Source: Myxococcota bacterium (GTDB lineage Bacteria; Myxococcota_A; UBA796; JAFGLY01). Taken from it: a stretch of DNA of 64,000 nt. The stretch spans positions 55,168 to 119,167 of the forward strand of contig JAJRWT010000037.1 of assembly GCA_024276675.1 (NCBI GenBank), given 5' to 3'. The notes under the pieces were generated by a model. The model searched no databases. It had not been told where the DNA came from and was given only the letters and a program-made list of their open reading frames with translations. Shown here in pieces: positions 1 to 9,039 of the stretch. A program made the translations under genes and the position numbers. Position 1 is the first letter of the stretch. Each line of letters opens with the position of its first letter.

Positions 1-2054
1 TGCTCATAATCGGCATGCTCTTCCTGTTCCTTGGCAATATCCGTGCGGCGCTGGTTGTGGTGTCTTCCATCCCGCTCTCGCTCCTCGTGGCCTTCATCAT
101 GATGGACCGCGCGGGGCTCGACGCGAACCTGATGTCGCTGGGTGGTCTCACCATCGGGATCGGGATGATGGTGGACGGCTCCATAGTCATGGTCGAGAAC
201 ATCTTCCGGCTCCTGGCAGAGCGGCCTGGCGACAACCGTCTCGTGCTGGTGAGGCGCGCGGCGCGCGAAGTGGCACGCCCGGTCTTCTTTGCGGTTTTGA
301 TCATAGTGGCCGTATTCCTCCCCCTGTTCACGTTGGAAGGCGTAGAGGGCAAGCTGTTCGGACCGCTTGCGTTCACCATCAGCTTCGCCATGGCGGGTTC
401 CCTGGTCACTGCGCTCGTGGTCGTTCCCGTGCTCACGACGATCCTGCTCAAGGGTAGGCTCAACGAGAAGGAACCTGCCTTCATCCGCTTAATCAAGAGC
501 CGATACCAGCCCATCCTGGCCTGGGCTCTCTCGCACCGACGGACAACACTGCTGGGCGCGCTGGGACTTCTGGCAGCAGCCCTGGCGACGAGTCCCTTCC
601 TTGGAACCGAGTTCGTTCCAGAACTGGAGGAGGGCACGATGACCGTTCGCGTCACCATGCTGCCCAGCGTGTCCTTGCCCCAGGCCCTCGAGATTGGCAA
701 ACGCCTGGAGCTGAGGTTTCTGGAGTATCCAGAGGTCACCTATGCACTGTCCCGCATCGGAAGGGCAGAGGTGGGTGGCGACCCGGAGGGGGTCTCAAAC
801 AACGAGATCTTCGTGGGTCTACACCCACCGGACGAGTTCGACTGGGTTACGGCCCCCAACCGCCTTGCCCTTGCCGAGCGCATGGCCGACGAATTCTCCC
901 AGGACTTCCCCGGTGTCCTGTTCAATTTCAGTCAGCCGATAGCCACGCGCGTGGACGAGCTATTGAGCGGAGTGAAGGCCCAGATCGCCATCAAGATCTT
1001 CGGTGACGACCTGGACACGCTGGCCAGCCTGGGCTCGCAGGTGGAGGGCATCATCCGTGGGATATCCGGCGCGGCGGACGTCCAGCTCGAACAGATCGAG
1101 GGCGAGGCACAGCTCGTGGTACGCGCCGACCGGGATGCCATGGCACGCTATGGTGTCAACGTCTCCGACGTCATGGACGTGGTCCAGAACGGCATCGGAG
1201 GAGAGGCGGCAACCGAAGTACTGGAGGCCAACCGTCGCTTCGACGTATACCTGCGCGTCGACGAGTCCCGACGTTCCAGCATCGAGACAATCGGGCGGCT
1301 CCTGGTCCCGGGAGCGGGCAGCGCACGCGTCCCGCTGTCACAGGTGGCCAAGATCGGAGTCGAGGAGGCGCCCCCCCAGGTTAGCCACGAGGAGGGGCAG
1401 CGCCGCGTGGTGGTCCAGTGCAACGTCCGCGGGCGTGACATGGGGGGCTTCGTTGCAGAGGCGCGTCGCGCGATTCAGAGACAGGTGCCCATGCCGCCGG
1501 GATATCGCACCGAGTGGGGTGGGCAGTTCGAAAACCAGGAGCGGGCCCAGGCCACCTTGATGGTCGTGGTGCCCATCTCGATGCTGATCATCCTGCTCCT
1601 GCTCTTCCTGTCGTTCAACACCCTGCGCCACTCCCTGCTGGTCATCTCCAACGTCCCCTTCGCCTTGATCGGCGGCATCTTCGCGTTGGCAGTCTCGGGC
1701 CAGTACCTCAGCGTGCCCTCGGCGGTGGGCTTCATCGCAGTGTTCGGCGTGGCCGTACTCAACGGCGTCGTCCTCGTGTCGTGCATCAACACCCACTATC
1801 GCAAGGGCCAGACGGTCATGGACGCAGCGGCGCAAGGTGCCATGCAGCGTCTACGCCCGGTTCTGATGACCGCCTCCGTGGCGATGCTGGGGCTGATACC
1901 ATTGTTGCTGTCTTCCGGGGTGGGGTCCGAGGTTCAAAGACCCCTGGCCACGGTGGTCGTAGGTGGCCTCATCACATCCACCCCCATGACGCTCCTGGTG
2001 CTTCCGGTTCTCTATACCCTCTTCATACACCGCCAACCCGAGGTGGAGATCTGA
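1..2054 (+). CDS. Heavy-metal efflux RND permease, CusA/CzcA family (5'-truncated by window)
   Basis: This is the inner-membrane proton-driven pump of a tripartite metal (Cu/Ag or Co/Zn/Cd type) exporter. The reading frame is open from base 3, so the gene begins before the window; about 683 residues are visible of the roughly 1,040 usual for the family. A transmembrane block near the start contains VDGSIVMVENIF, matching the TM4 proton-relay region of HME-RND pumps (D-x-x-V-x-x-x-E-N). It is followed by the second periplasmic half, beginning GTEFVPELEEG, typical of CusA/CzcA rather than drug pumps, and by a second membrane block ending near 2030. Metal specificity cannot be read from this fragment. 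The membrane-fusion and outer-membrane partners are presumably upstream. A P-II-like gene starts 9 bases after the stop, suggesting cotranscription. Confidence 0.93.
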   Translation, partial: LIIGMLFLFLGNIRAALVVVSSIPLSLLVAFIMMDRAGLDANLMSLGGLTIGIGMMVDGSIVMVENIFRLLAERPGDNRLVLVRRAAREVARPVFFAVLIIVAVFLPLFTLEGVEGKLFGPLAFTISFAMAGSLVTALVVVPVLTTILLKGRLNEKEPAFIRLIKSRYQPILAWALSHRRTTLLGALGLLAAALATSPFLGTEFVPELEEGTMTVRVTMLPSVSLPQALEIGKRLELRFLEYPEVTYALSRIGRAEVGGDPEGVSNNEIFVGLHPPDEFDWVTAPNRLALAERMADEFSQDFPGVLFNFSQPIATRVDELLSGVKAQIAIKIFGDDLDTLASLGSQVEGIIRGISGAADVQLEQIEGEAQLVVRADRDAMARYGVNVSDVMDVVQNGIGGEAATEVLEANRRFDVYLRVDESRRSSIETIGRLLVPGAGSARVPLSQVAKIGVEEAPPQVSHEEGQRRVVVQCNVRGRDMGGFVAEARRAIQRQVPMPPGYRTEWGGQFENQERAQATLMVVVPISMLIILLLLFLSFNTLRHSLLVISNVPFALIGGIFALAVSGQYLSVPSAVGFIAVFGVAVLNGVVLVSCINTHYRKGQTVMDAAAQGAMQRLRPVLMTASVAMLGLIPLLLSSGVGSEVQRPLATVVVGGLITSTPMTLLVLPVLYTLFIHRQPEVEI

Positions 2055-2062
2055 GGTTCGAC

Positions 2063-2404
2063 ATGAAGGAAATCAAGGCGATCATTCAACCTTTCATGCT
2101 GGTACACGTGCTGGACGCGCTGATGCGCATTGACCAGCTACCGGGCTTGACCATCTCGGATGTGAAAGGCTGGGGCAAGAGCCGAGCTGTCGGCGTCCGC
2201 AGACCTGTTCGCGAGGCCGGGCATGCCTTCGCACGCAAGACCAAGGTGGAGGTCGTGGTCACCGATGACATGGTGGAACAGGTCGTGGGCGCCGTGGTGC
2301 GCGCCGCTCGCACGGGAAAGCCGGGAGACGGGAAGGTGTTCGTCTACGAGCTGGCCGAGGCCGTGAAAGTTCGAAGCGGAGAACGAGGCGAATCCGCCGT
2401 CTGA
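2063..2404 (+). CDS. P-II family (GlnK/GlnB-like) regulatory protein linked to the efflux pump
   Basis: A 113-residue protein with the P-II fold pattern: MKEIKAIIQPF at the start, GLTISDVKGWG before the T-loop, KVEVVVTDD, and the C-terminal AARTGKPGDGKVFV signature that forms the nucleotide-binding B-loop. The T-loop (about residues 37-55) is Arg-rich and has no obvious equivalent of the uridylylated Tyr51 of GlnB, so classical nitrogen signalling is unlikely. P-II-like proteins are known to sit beside metal or carbon transporters and respond to nucleotides or small ligands. Here the gene begins 9 bases after the CusA-type gene, so regulation of the pump is the natural inference. The ligand is unknown. 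Confidence 0.85.
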   Translation: MKEIKAIIQPFMLVHVLDALMRIDQLPGLTISDVKGWGKSRAVGVRRPVREAGHAFARKTKVEVVVTDDMVEQVVGAVVRAARTGKPGDGKVFVYELAEAVKVRSGERGESAV

Positions 2405-2501
2405 TGCCCGGGCGCCGGCAGCCGCTCCATCAGTGGACAGCTCGCAGAGCTACTCGTTTCCCGTCGAGCATGGTGCCCAGAGCAGGGATTTCCGCCGGAG
2501 T

Positions 2502-3095
2502 TCACTGTTCAGGAGCGTCCTGGTCCAACAATCCCAGCAGGGATGGGTCGCCCAGCCGAGAGATGTGCTCTCGCGCTGCTTCCGCGTGTACCCCCGCCAA
2601 AGCGGCCTGGGCCACCCGCATGGCCACGGGCTCCGGCAGGTCGTCAAGCCTGCCCAGGACCAGCAGGGCAAGGCCCCTGGTCTGTTCCGTGGTGACCCAC
2701 TGGACGAAGTCGGTCTCGGCCTGTTGGGCGTGGTCGTCCAACATGCAGCTCGCCGCCCTCATGGGGGCCCAGGGAGGCATCTGGGCGTGAGCGACTATGG
2801 TGCGCAGGGTGGCCAGAGGGTCGTCGGTCAGTGCTGAAAGCTGTGCACAGGTGGGCGCGGGATCGCGGACGACCAGCGCCCTGTAGACGGCTTCTTCCTG
2901 GGCGGTGGGGCTGAAGGAATCGCCGGATGATGAATCCGCCGCCGGGTCGGCCTGGGCGGGAGACAGGCCAGCGTCGACCATGACCATACTGCCGGCGCAG
3001 CCGCCCAGGGCCCACACCAGGGTTATGCCGGTGAACATGCAGCGGGCTCCGGTCCCGATGGGAAGGAATGGTTTGACTTGGCGAAGTTCGGACAT
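2502..3095 (-). CDS. Predicted lipoprotein, unknown function
   Basis: A 197-residue protein. The start is supported by an AGGAG box upstream of the ATG. A basic N-terminus and hydrophobic stretch end in ALGGC (Cys33), a lipobox. The mature part is predominantly helical in composition (LATLRTIVAHAQ, LALLVLGRLDDLPEPVAMRV), resembling irregular HEAT-like helical repeats, but no family is recognised. It starts 9 bases downstream of the metzincin gene's stop, so the two are probably one operon; a role connected with that secreted protease is possible but not shown. Confidence 0.75.
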   Translation of the reverse strand: MSELRQVKPFLPIGTGARCMFTGITLVWALGGCAGSMVMVDAGLSPAQADPAADSSSGDSFSPTAQEEAVYRALVVRDPAPTCAQLSALTDDPLATLRTIVAHAQMPPWAPMRAASCMLDDHAQQAETDFVQWVTTEQTRGLALLVLGRLDDLPEPVAMRVAQAALAGVHAEAAREHISRLGDPSLLGLLDQDAPEQ

Positions 3096-3104
3096 GGGAG
3101 GCTC

Positions 3105-4226
3105 CTACAACGTGCCACTGTAGTACATGGTAACACCGACCTGGTCATCGCTGAGCTGGTCCTGTGCCTGGCAGGACTGCCATGTGCAGACCGGGTATGG
3201 AAACATGTTGTTGCTGCCCAACTGGCTCTCACAGGTGTTCATGTTCTGGCAATCAACGGTGTCGCTCAACGAATCCCACTGTGACCAGGTGGTCTCCACA
3301 GGATGGAACAGGCCCAGGTAGTGGCCTGTTTCGTGGGCCAGGGTTTCTCCGAATACTCGCAGCTCGTCGATGCTGAAGACGGCGTCCTGGCCGGCGTGGG
3401 CCAGCCAGGAGATGGCCACACAGGAGCGATCCGTAGCCACGAGGGGCCCGGGTATTCCGCCCGACATGCCGAAAATCGAGGTGTCCCCCCCCAGGGATTC
3501 CCCGATGATGATGGTGACCTGTTCACCGTCGGACCGGAAGGTCTCGGCCAGATAGGCCGAGGAGTTGTAGCCGGGATAGTCCAGGTCTGGGCTCAAATCG
3601 CTGGAATCATATTCCACTTCGAGAGAGAGCCCGTGGGAATCCCAGATGTTCCGCCAGTTGGCGACGGCCTCTTCCACGGCAGAGCTGACCGCGGCATCGG
3701 TGTCCAGGCCACGAGCATAGACTATTCGCACATGCACGGTTCCATCGGAGATGCGGGGGTCGGCCTTGGTTTGGACGGTGATATCCATGTCCATGTTGGT
3801 ATATTGCTGCCCGTTGTTCCTGGTGCCGGCCAACTCTACGACCCAGGTTCCGGTCTCCAGGGGGGCGTCTTCCTGGCGGACGGGCCAGTTGAAGACCAGC
3901 TCGTCGTAGTATGGGAAAAACGCCTCGGTCAGTGAGTAGGTGCCATCATACCAGTCTTCCCAGTCGAGCACTCGCTGGCCGCGGGGGTCGTAGAGTGCTT
4001 CCATGGCGGGATAACCGCCGTCCCCCTGGGCTGTCACCAGGAAGGAATCAGTGGCCATGGAGATGTCCACGGAGATGTCCAGCAGGTAGTTGGAGGTGGA
4101 CATGCTGGCTGTCCAGGAGGACAGGGAGGCTTCATCGTCCGCATCATCCGCCGCCTGCTGGGTCACGGGGCTGCCGCAGCCCAGGGAAGAAAACAAGAGC
4201 ATCGTGCCCAGGGAGCGCGCCAGCAC
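3105..4226 (-). CDS. Secreted metzincin metalloprotease, pappalysin (M43)-like lipoprotein
   Basis: An extracytoplasmic zinc protease of about 373 residues. HETGHYLGLFH at residues 298-308 is the HExxHxxGxxH zinc site of metzincins. It is followed by a Cys-rich stretch with SLSDTVDCQ and GSNNMFPYPVC, resembling the M43 arrangement in which the Met-turn and conserved disulfides follow the zinc site. A short signal ends in SSLGC, a plausible lipobox. The chosen GTG start at 4226 follows a G-rich box; in-frame ATGs at 4298 and 4457 would give a longer but poorer leader. The N-terminal half (about residues 25-160) looks like a beta-rich prepeptidase domain. It is followed by a lipoprotein gene 9 bases downstream. 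Substrates are unknown. Confidence 0.82.
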   Translation of the reverse strand: MLARSLGTMLLFSSLGCGSPVTQQAADDADDEASLSSWTASMSTSNYLLDISVDISMATDSFLVTAQGDGGYPAMEALYDPRGQRVLDWEDWYDGTYSLTEAFFPYYDELVFNWPVRQEDAPLETGTWVVELAGTRNNGQQYTNMDMDITVQTKADPRISDGTVHVRIVYARGLDTDAAVSSAVEEAVANWRNIWDSHGLSLEVEYDSSDLSPDLDYPGYNSSAYLAETFRSDGEQVTIIIGESLGGDTSIFGMSGGIPGPLVATDRSCVAISWLAHAGQDAVFSIDELRVFGETLAHETGHYLGLFHPVETTWSQWDSLSDTVDCQNMNTCESQLGSNNMFPYPVCTWQSCQAQDQLSDDQVGVTMYYSGTL

Positions 4227-4611
4227 GGCCGCGTGCCCCCCGAGACTCCAGCGGTGATTTCCATGCGCTCCCCGGGCAAGGCACAAGGAGCGAGCCATGC
4301 CACCCATGGGCGGGAGACCAGCAACACAACCGGGCGGGACGGATCGCTGCCCGAATGCAGAAGTCGAACTTTCATGACCCCCAGCCACCACGGAGACCTC
4401 CCCTGCACGAGAAGTGAAGTACGGTCTCCGAAGGTAACATGAAATCGTGGTCGACATGGCAGCAAGGCCTCACGCAAGAACAGCTACGTGTTACCCAGGG
4501 TGCCATGCCCGCCTGCATCAGGGCCTCATATCGAGCACGACCGCACCCTGCATTTGACCCTGGGGCAGTGTAGCCTCCGGCTCCGCTCGACCCGCCATTT
4601 CCGGATGGAAA
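4227..4611. other. Intergenic region upstream of the metzincin gene
   Basis: This 385-base stretch lies between two minus-strand genes and presumably carries the promoter of the metzincin gene. At its upstream end (about 4577-4612) is one terminal segment of the dispersed inverted-repeat family described at 51515. Its end overlaps the stop codon of the preceding small gene. No convincing additional gene was seen; short open frames on both strands look like GC-rich noise. Confidence 0.5.
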
Positions 4612-4833
4612 CTAGACCATGGGCGTGCTGGGATCGGGGGCGAAGCACGGCCGGGAACGCTGGCACAGCTCAGGCGATGCGGGCAGGTCGTCGGGCCCCC
4701 ACTGGCGACAGGTTCGCAGGCAGGAATACGGCACCTGGTTGGCCATGAAGGCTTCTGCCAACGCAAGCTGGTCCAGGCGCTCGGTCTCGTGGCGCTTCCA
4801 TCGCAGGTGGGCGCAGAGAGTGATGGGTGTCAT
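4612..4833 (-). CDS. Small Cys-containing protein of the molybdenum hydroxylase operon
   Basis: A 73-residue predicted protein. Its ATG overlaps the stop codon of the FAD-subunit gene (ATGA at 4830-4833), which argues for translational coupling. Five cysteines are visible: one near the N-terminus, a CLRTC pair, and a C-x5-C pair near the C-terminus, compatible with metal binding. There is no signal peptide or membrane segment. Some molybdenum hydroxylase operons carry accessory genes for cofactor insertion, but this protein does not resemble any I can name. The stop codon (TAG) abuts a terminal copy of the dispersed repeat, so the C-terminus may have been shaped by that insertion. Confidence 0.5.
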   Translation of the reverse strand: MTPITLCAHLRWKRHETERLDQLALAEAFMANQVPYSCLRTCRQWGPDDLPASPELCQRSRPCFAPDPSTPMV

Positions 4834-5768
4834 GGCGGGTTCTCCAGGGCGGCCATGATGCCGTCTCGCACCGCTGCCGCGGCCAGGTCCACCTTGTAGC
4901 TGGTCATGGGCAGGGGGCGGGCCGAATCGCGGATGGCCCGCTCGATCTCCTGAGGCGGGAATGAACCGGGTGCCCACCCCACGAGCGCCCGTTCCGCCGC
5001 CGGGATTCTCAGGGGAGACTGCGAGACTGCCCCCAGGACGAGCCTGGCTTCCCGTACCAGCCCCCCTGCCAGGTCCATGCGAAGAGCCAGTTCCACCAGG
5101 GGCCAGTCAGCCAGCGGGCGGGCCGAAACCCGGAGGTAGGAAGAGAGCTGGCCCTCGGAGGGAGCGGGCAGGATCACCGCCGCCAGCACGGGGCGGCCCG
5201 CCTGGGTACGCTTTTGCCGGTCGAAGACCTTGTGCAGGCCTGAGATGGGATGGAGCGCGGCGTCGTGGGTTTCCAGGAGAGCGTCGTGGGCAACGAAGGC
5301 AAGGGCGAGGGTGGACGGGGACGGAGCAGCGCAGATTTCGCGGTCGAAAGCCACGTGGTAGAGGTTGTCCCCCATGCGGGCCCAGCAGGCTCTGCCTCCG
5401 GAGCGCAGGCAGTCGAAATGGGGGTTCCTGGAGTACCAGCAGCGGACCTCCTGCAAAAGGTTGCCACCCACGGTGGCCACGGCGCGGATTCCGGGACCAG
5501 CGATGCTCGCAGCCGCCAGCGAGACTGCTGGGTACATGGCGGCCACCTGCGGATCGTCCGCGAGACTGGCCAGGGTCACCAGGCCTCCGATACGCAGGCC
5601 GCCATCCTCGGTGGCCTGGATATTGCGCTGCCCGGAGACGTCGCGAAGATCCACGACGGGGCCGGAGATTCCTGCCCGCCGAGCCAGGTCCAGGAGGTCC
5701 GTGCCGCCGGCCCGAATGATCCCGGGTCTGGCGGCGGCCTGCTGGATGGTGGTTGGGAAGACCATCAA
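4830..5768 (-). CDS. FAD-binding subunit of a xanthine dehydrogenase-family molybdenum hydroxylase
   Basis: A 312-residue subunit M (CoxM/PaoB-like) passing electrons between iron-sulfur centres and FAD. RAGGTDLLDL near residue 20 and ATVGGNLLQ near residue 98 are the two FAD-binding motifs of the family. Directly after the second comes a loop with four cysteines (CWYSRNPHFDC, then GGRAC and REIC). This matches the [4Fe-4S]-binding insertion known from PaoB and the 4-hydroxybenzoyl-CoA reductase beta subunit, so an extra cluster is likely. The start codon overlaps the stop of the upstream Fe-S/Mo gene (5765-5768) and the stop overlaps the next gene, giving a tightly coupled three-gene operon. 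The substrate is probably an aldehyde or N-heterocycle. Confidence 0.88.
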   Translation of the reverse strand: MMVFPTTIQQAAARPGIIRAGGTDLLDLARRAGISGPVVDLRDVSGQRNIQATEDGGLRIGGLVTLASLADDPQVAAMYPAVSLAAASIAGPGIRAVATVGGNLLQEVRCWYSRNPHFDCLRSGGRACWARMGDNLYHVAFDREICAAPSPSTLALAFVAHDALLETHDAALHPISGLHKVFDRQKRTQAGRPVLAAVILPAPSEGQLSSYLRVSARPLADWPLVELALRMDLAGGLVREARLVLGAVSQSPLRIPAAERALVGWAPGSFPPQEIERAIRDSARPLPMTSYKVDLAAAAVRDGIMAALENPP

Positions 5769-8545
5769 GATTGCAGTACCTCCAGCACCCGATCCGGTCG
5801 CAGGGGGATGCGACGAAAGCGCTTGCCCGTGGCATTGTGCATGGCGTTGCCGATGGACGCGGCCACCGCCAGGGTGGCCAGCTCGGAGAGGCCCACGGAG
5901 CCACCCCGGACGTATTCGAACCCGTCTTCATCGAAATGGACGTGCATTTCGGGCAGGTCGGCCAACACGGGAACGATGTAGTTGTCGAGGCCGGTGGTCA
6001 ACTGCAGGCCCGTGCTGGGATCCAGGCGGCGATCCTCGTAGAGGGCATATCCTATGCCCTGGATTATCCCCCCGTAGACCTGGCTCAATGCCAGTTGGGG
6101 CACCAGGATTCGCCCCGAGCCGATGCCGGTCCAGGTGCGAAGTACCCGCACCGTGCCCAGATGCGTGTCCACCTCTACCTCGCTCAACTGCACGGCTCCG
6201 GCCTGGCCGCGCCCAAGGCGGCTCTGGCGGTTGCCCAGGAGGGTTGCGCCGCCTCTGTCTTTTTGCCGACGGCCAACGAAGCTCAGGGGCTGGCAGTGGG
6301 ACAGCAGGTCCTTCCATGCGAGGCGCCCGCCCGAATGTTCCAGCCCGCCGGCCACTGCCTGTACCTGGCTCAAGCCCAGGCGATGCCGTGCCACGTCCAG
6401 CAGCTCGTCCCGGAGCTGCTCCGCCGCGTGCTGCGCGGCAGGCAGCACCGACGCAGTGGTTTGGCTGCCCGTGGATGATGGACCGAAAGGAGCGCGGGAG
6501 TCACCGATGCTCAATTCTATGCGGTCTGGGGGGATGCCCAGGACAGCAGCCGCGGCCTGGGCCATGGCCGAGCGGGTGCCGTTGCCCATGTCCTGGGTGG
6601 CACAGGTCAGGCGGATGCTGCCATCGGGCTCGGCATCCAGCCGCACCTGGGTTCCGGGTGCAAAAAAGTAGAACCAGCCCGCCGCGGCCAGGCCGATTCC
6701 GCGACGAAAACGGCCACCTTGCCGGGCCGACGATTGCCTGCCTTTCCAGGCCGGCAGGGAATCGACCCAGTCGTACAGGCGCAGACGGGCGGGGTTGCGA
6801 TCCCAGGCCCGGCGCAGAGACACGGGATCACGGTGCATCCGGGTGGCCAGCTCGTCCACGGCCTGTTCCAGGGCCCAGTAGGCTGGCGGACCACCGGGGC
6901 CGCGGAACGGTCTTCCCGGCGGGGCGTTGGTCAGAACGTCGTAGTCCCGCAGGCGTTTGCGCCGGTTGTGGTACATGAGCCTGAACATGAGCCCTACCGT
7001 GTTGCCGATGGACACGCCGGAGTCGCTCTCGGCCAACAGGTCCATTCCTGACAGGGCGGAACTCTCGTCAGCCGCCAACGCCAAATCCATGCGTACCGCC
7101 GGCCGGCTGCCGCCCACTACCAGCTCTTCGTCGCGATCCAGGGCGAAACGCACGGGCGCGCCGGTTTCGCGAGCCAGGTCCACCGCCACGATGGTCTCGG
7201 GCTGCAGGGTGGCCTTGGCGCCGAAGGCGCCGCCCACGTAGGAGCACTGCACCTGTACCTGGGACTCGCGCAGACCCCAGCGCCGGGCAATGTCCATGGC
7301 CATGCTGGAACATGCCTGCGTGGAGAGATGGAGCAGCAGGCTGTCGGGTGCGGTCCAGTGGGCCACGGCAACGTGGGGCTCCAATGTGCTGTGGCACTGC
7401 GTGCCGGTTTCCCAGCGCTCGTGGACCAGCGTGCCCCGCCCCTGTCGGGCGCTCTCCACGCCCTCGCGGGCCAGGCGGTGGGACAGGAAGATGGAGGTGG
7501 CGAAGGGACCGCGGCGGTTGCCGTCCCAACGGGCCGGCGTGGCCATGACCTCGTTCACGACGGGGGCCCCCCGGTGGCTGGTATCGTAGACGAGGGGGGC
7601 GTCGGGAGCAAGGGCGGCGTCGAAACCCACCACCGGCTTCGAGACGTCGTAGCTGGCTTGAATGCGCTGCACGGCTTGTCGGGCCAGGCGATGGTCAGTG
7701 GCCGCCACGGCGGCGATCTCCTGCCCGGCGTAGCGCACGCGAGAGCCCGGTTGTGCAAGGGCTATCACGGCCTTCACGCCGGGCATGGCCCTGGCGGGTG
7801 AGAGGTCCAGGTCCAACAGGGTCGCGTTGGCGTGGGGAGAGCGCAGGACCGCGGCTTCCAACTGGCCGGGAAGGCGGATGTCTACCGTGTAGAGCGCCTT
7901 GCCAGTCACCTTTTCCAAGCCGTCCCGCCGGGGGAAGATAGAGAGATCACCATCGTGCAGGCCGGCACATGCCTGGACCATGGCACGGAAGATGCCGTCG
8001 TAGGCGGCACAGCGACACAGGTGCCCTGCCAGCGCGGCGGCCACTTGGTCCTTCGAAGGTTCCGCCTTGCCATGCTGGGCACGCCAACGGTCGTGGAAGG
8101 CCACCCCAGCCAACACGAAACCCGGAGTGCAGAAACCGCACTGCAACGCGTCGTTGGCCAGAAAGGCCCTCTGGACCGGGTGCAGCTCGGGCCCCAGGCC
8201 TTCAATGGTGGTAACGGAACGCCCCTGCAAGGACGTGGCGGGCATCGAGCAGGTGTGCGTGGGGACGCCGTCCACCAGGGCGGTGCAGGCGCCGCATGAA
8301 CCCTGTTGGCAGGCCTTCTTGCAGCCCGTCAGGCCCAGGTGGTCCCGAAGCAGATCCAGGGCGGAGCAGTCCTGGTGCGTGTTGGCCACCACGGGCTTCC
8401 CGTTGACGGTGGTCTCGACGAGGACCTGGTCTTTCCCAGCCACGGACCCTCCGGGCTCCGCCGCCGAAGGAGCGGGCACACGCCCCAGGAGGGCCGTGGA
8501 TGCGCCCACTCCCAGGGAACCCTTCAAGAAACCACGCCTGGTCAC
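5765..8545 (-). CDS. Tat-exported fusion of 2Fe-2S and molybdopterin subunits, xanthine dehydrogenase family
   Basis: A 926-residue protein combining two subunits that are usually separate. It opens with a Tat signal (MTRRGFLKG plus hydrophobic stretch), implying export after cofactor insertion. Residues 40-190 form the iron-sulfur module: plant-type cluster Cys79, Cys84, Cys87 and Cys99, then the second cluster with Cys136/Cys139 and CRC at 177-179. From about residue 195 the molybdopterin-binding region follows, with YVGGAFGAK, RGPGGPPAYW, a GSQTTA segment and the C-terminal GLSELATLAVAASIGNAM carrying the expected catalytic-type Glu. The FAD subunit follows with an ATGA overlap. The oxidised substrate cannot be read from the sequence. 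Aldehyde oxidases of the PaoABC type are periplasmic, but there the Fe-S and Mo subunits are separate chains. Confidence 0.9.
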   Translation of the reverse strand: MTRRGFLKGSLGVGASTALLGRVPAPSAAEPGGSVAGKDQVLVETTVNGKPVVANTHQDCSALDLLRDHLGLTGCKKACQQGSCGACTALVDGVPTHTCSMPATSLQGRSVTTIEGLGPELHPVQRAFLANDALQCGFCTPGFVLAGVAFHDRWRAQHGKAEPSKDQVAAALAGHLCRCAAYDGIFRAMVQACAGLHDGDLSIFPRRDGLEKVTGKALYTVDIRLPGQLEAAVLRSPHANATLLDLDLSPARAMPGVKAVIALAQPGSRVRYAGQEIAAVAATDHRLARQAVQRIQASYDVSKPVVGFDAALAPDAPLVYDTSHRGAPVVNEVMATPARWDGNRRGPFATSIFLSHRLAREGVESARQGRGTLVHERWETGTQCHSTLEPHVAVAHWTAPDSLLLHLSTQACSSMAMDIARRWGLRESQVQVQCSYVGGAFGAKATLQPETIVAVDLARETGAPVRFALDRDEELVVGGSRPAVRMDLALAADESSALSGMDLLAESDSGVSIGNTVGLMFRLMYHNRRKRLRDYDVLTNAPPGRPFRGPGGPPAYWALEQAVDELATRMHRDPVSLRRAWDRNPARLRLYDWVDSLPAWKGRQSSARQGGRFRRGIGLAAAGWFYFFAPGTQVRLDAEPDGSIRLTCATQDMGNGTRSAMAQAAAAVLGIPPDRIELSIGDSRAPFGPSSTGSQTTASVLPAAQHAAEQLRDELLDVARHRLGLSQVQAVAGGLEHSGGRLAWKDLLSHCQPLSFVGRRQKDRGGATLLGNRQSRLGRGQAGAVQLSEVEVDTHLGTVRVLRTWTGIGSGRILVPQLALSQVYGGIIQGIGYALYEDRRLDPSTGLQLTTGLDNYIVPVLADLPEMHVHFDEDGFEYVRGGSVGLSELATLAVAASIGNAMHNATGKRFRRIPLRPDRVLEVLQS

Positions 8546-9039
8546 ATTGCCTGGAATGCTTCACCTCTGCCGGAACCGGGGGAAGATACCCCTGGTCATC
8601 GCAACACCCAACTCCTGGCCTGGTGGGACCGGAAGGCTTCCTCCGGCCAGGCTTCGCCGGGCCAGGGGGCTGCGAGATGGACGCTGCGGATCCCTGTGGC
8701 ACCAAGGCCGAAGCTAATCGATACTGCGTCGACTGGCGAGCCGTCCAGCAGTATTGGACTCCATGAAGCTGCGCGGCCAGCACGGATACCCATCGTGTTC
8801 TCCTGGCAGCCAGCCAGGTTGTTCCCACCCTTCATCCGTGGTATAGCGCAGCTCTCCCGAGACCACCCGCCCATTGCCGGTCTGGGCATCCACGGTGCCC
8901 GAAGCACCGGGCCCCCTGCCTTGCTTGAACACTTCCGCAAAAGTCCTGGAACTCGCGGGCCCGGAGCCGCCAGCCCCGTGGCGATCACACAATCTCGCGG
9001 CAGGCCAGTTGGCTACGACCGCACATGCCGGAGAACGCA
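8546..9039. other. Divergent intergenic region
   Basis: This 494-base region separates the minus-strand molybdenum hydroxylase operon from the plus-strand GMC oxidoreductase pair and should hold both promoters. A minus-strand open frame ending at 8714 includes a protein-like segment (about 8725-8890, reading ...GRVVSGELRYTTDEGW...) but lacks a convincing start and signal, so I treat it as a possible gene remnant only. No hairpin-plus-T-run terminator or strong promoter was recognised. Confidence 0.4.

Noticed and set aside
8714..8960. Minus-strand gene before the molybdenum hydroxylase operon
   Set aside because: A short protein-like stretch exists, but there is no credible start and the frame overlaps the divergent gene.
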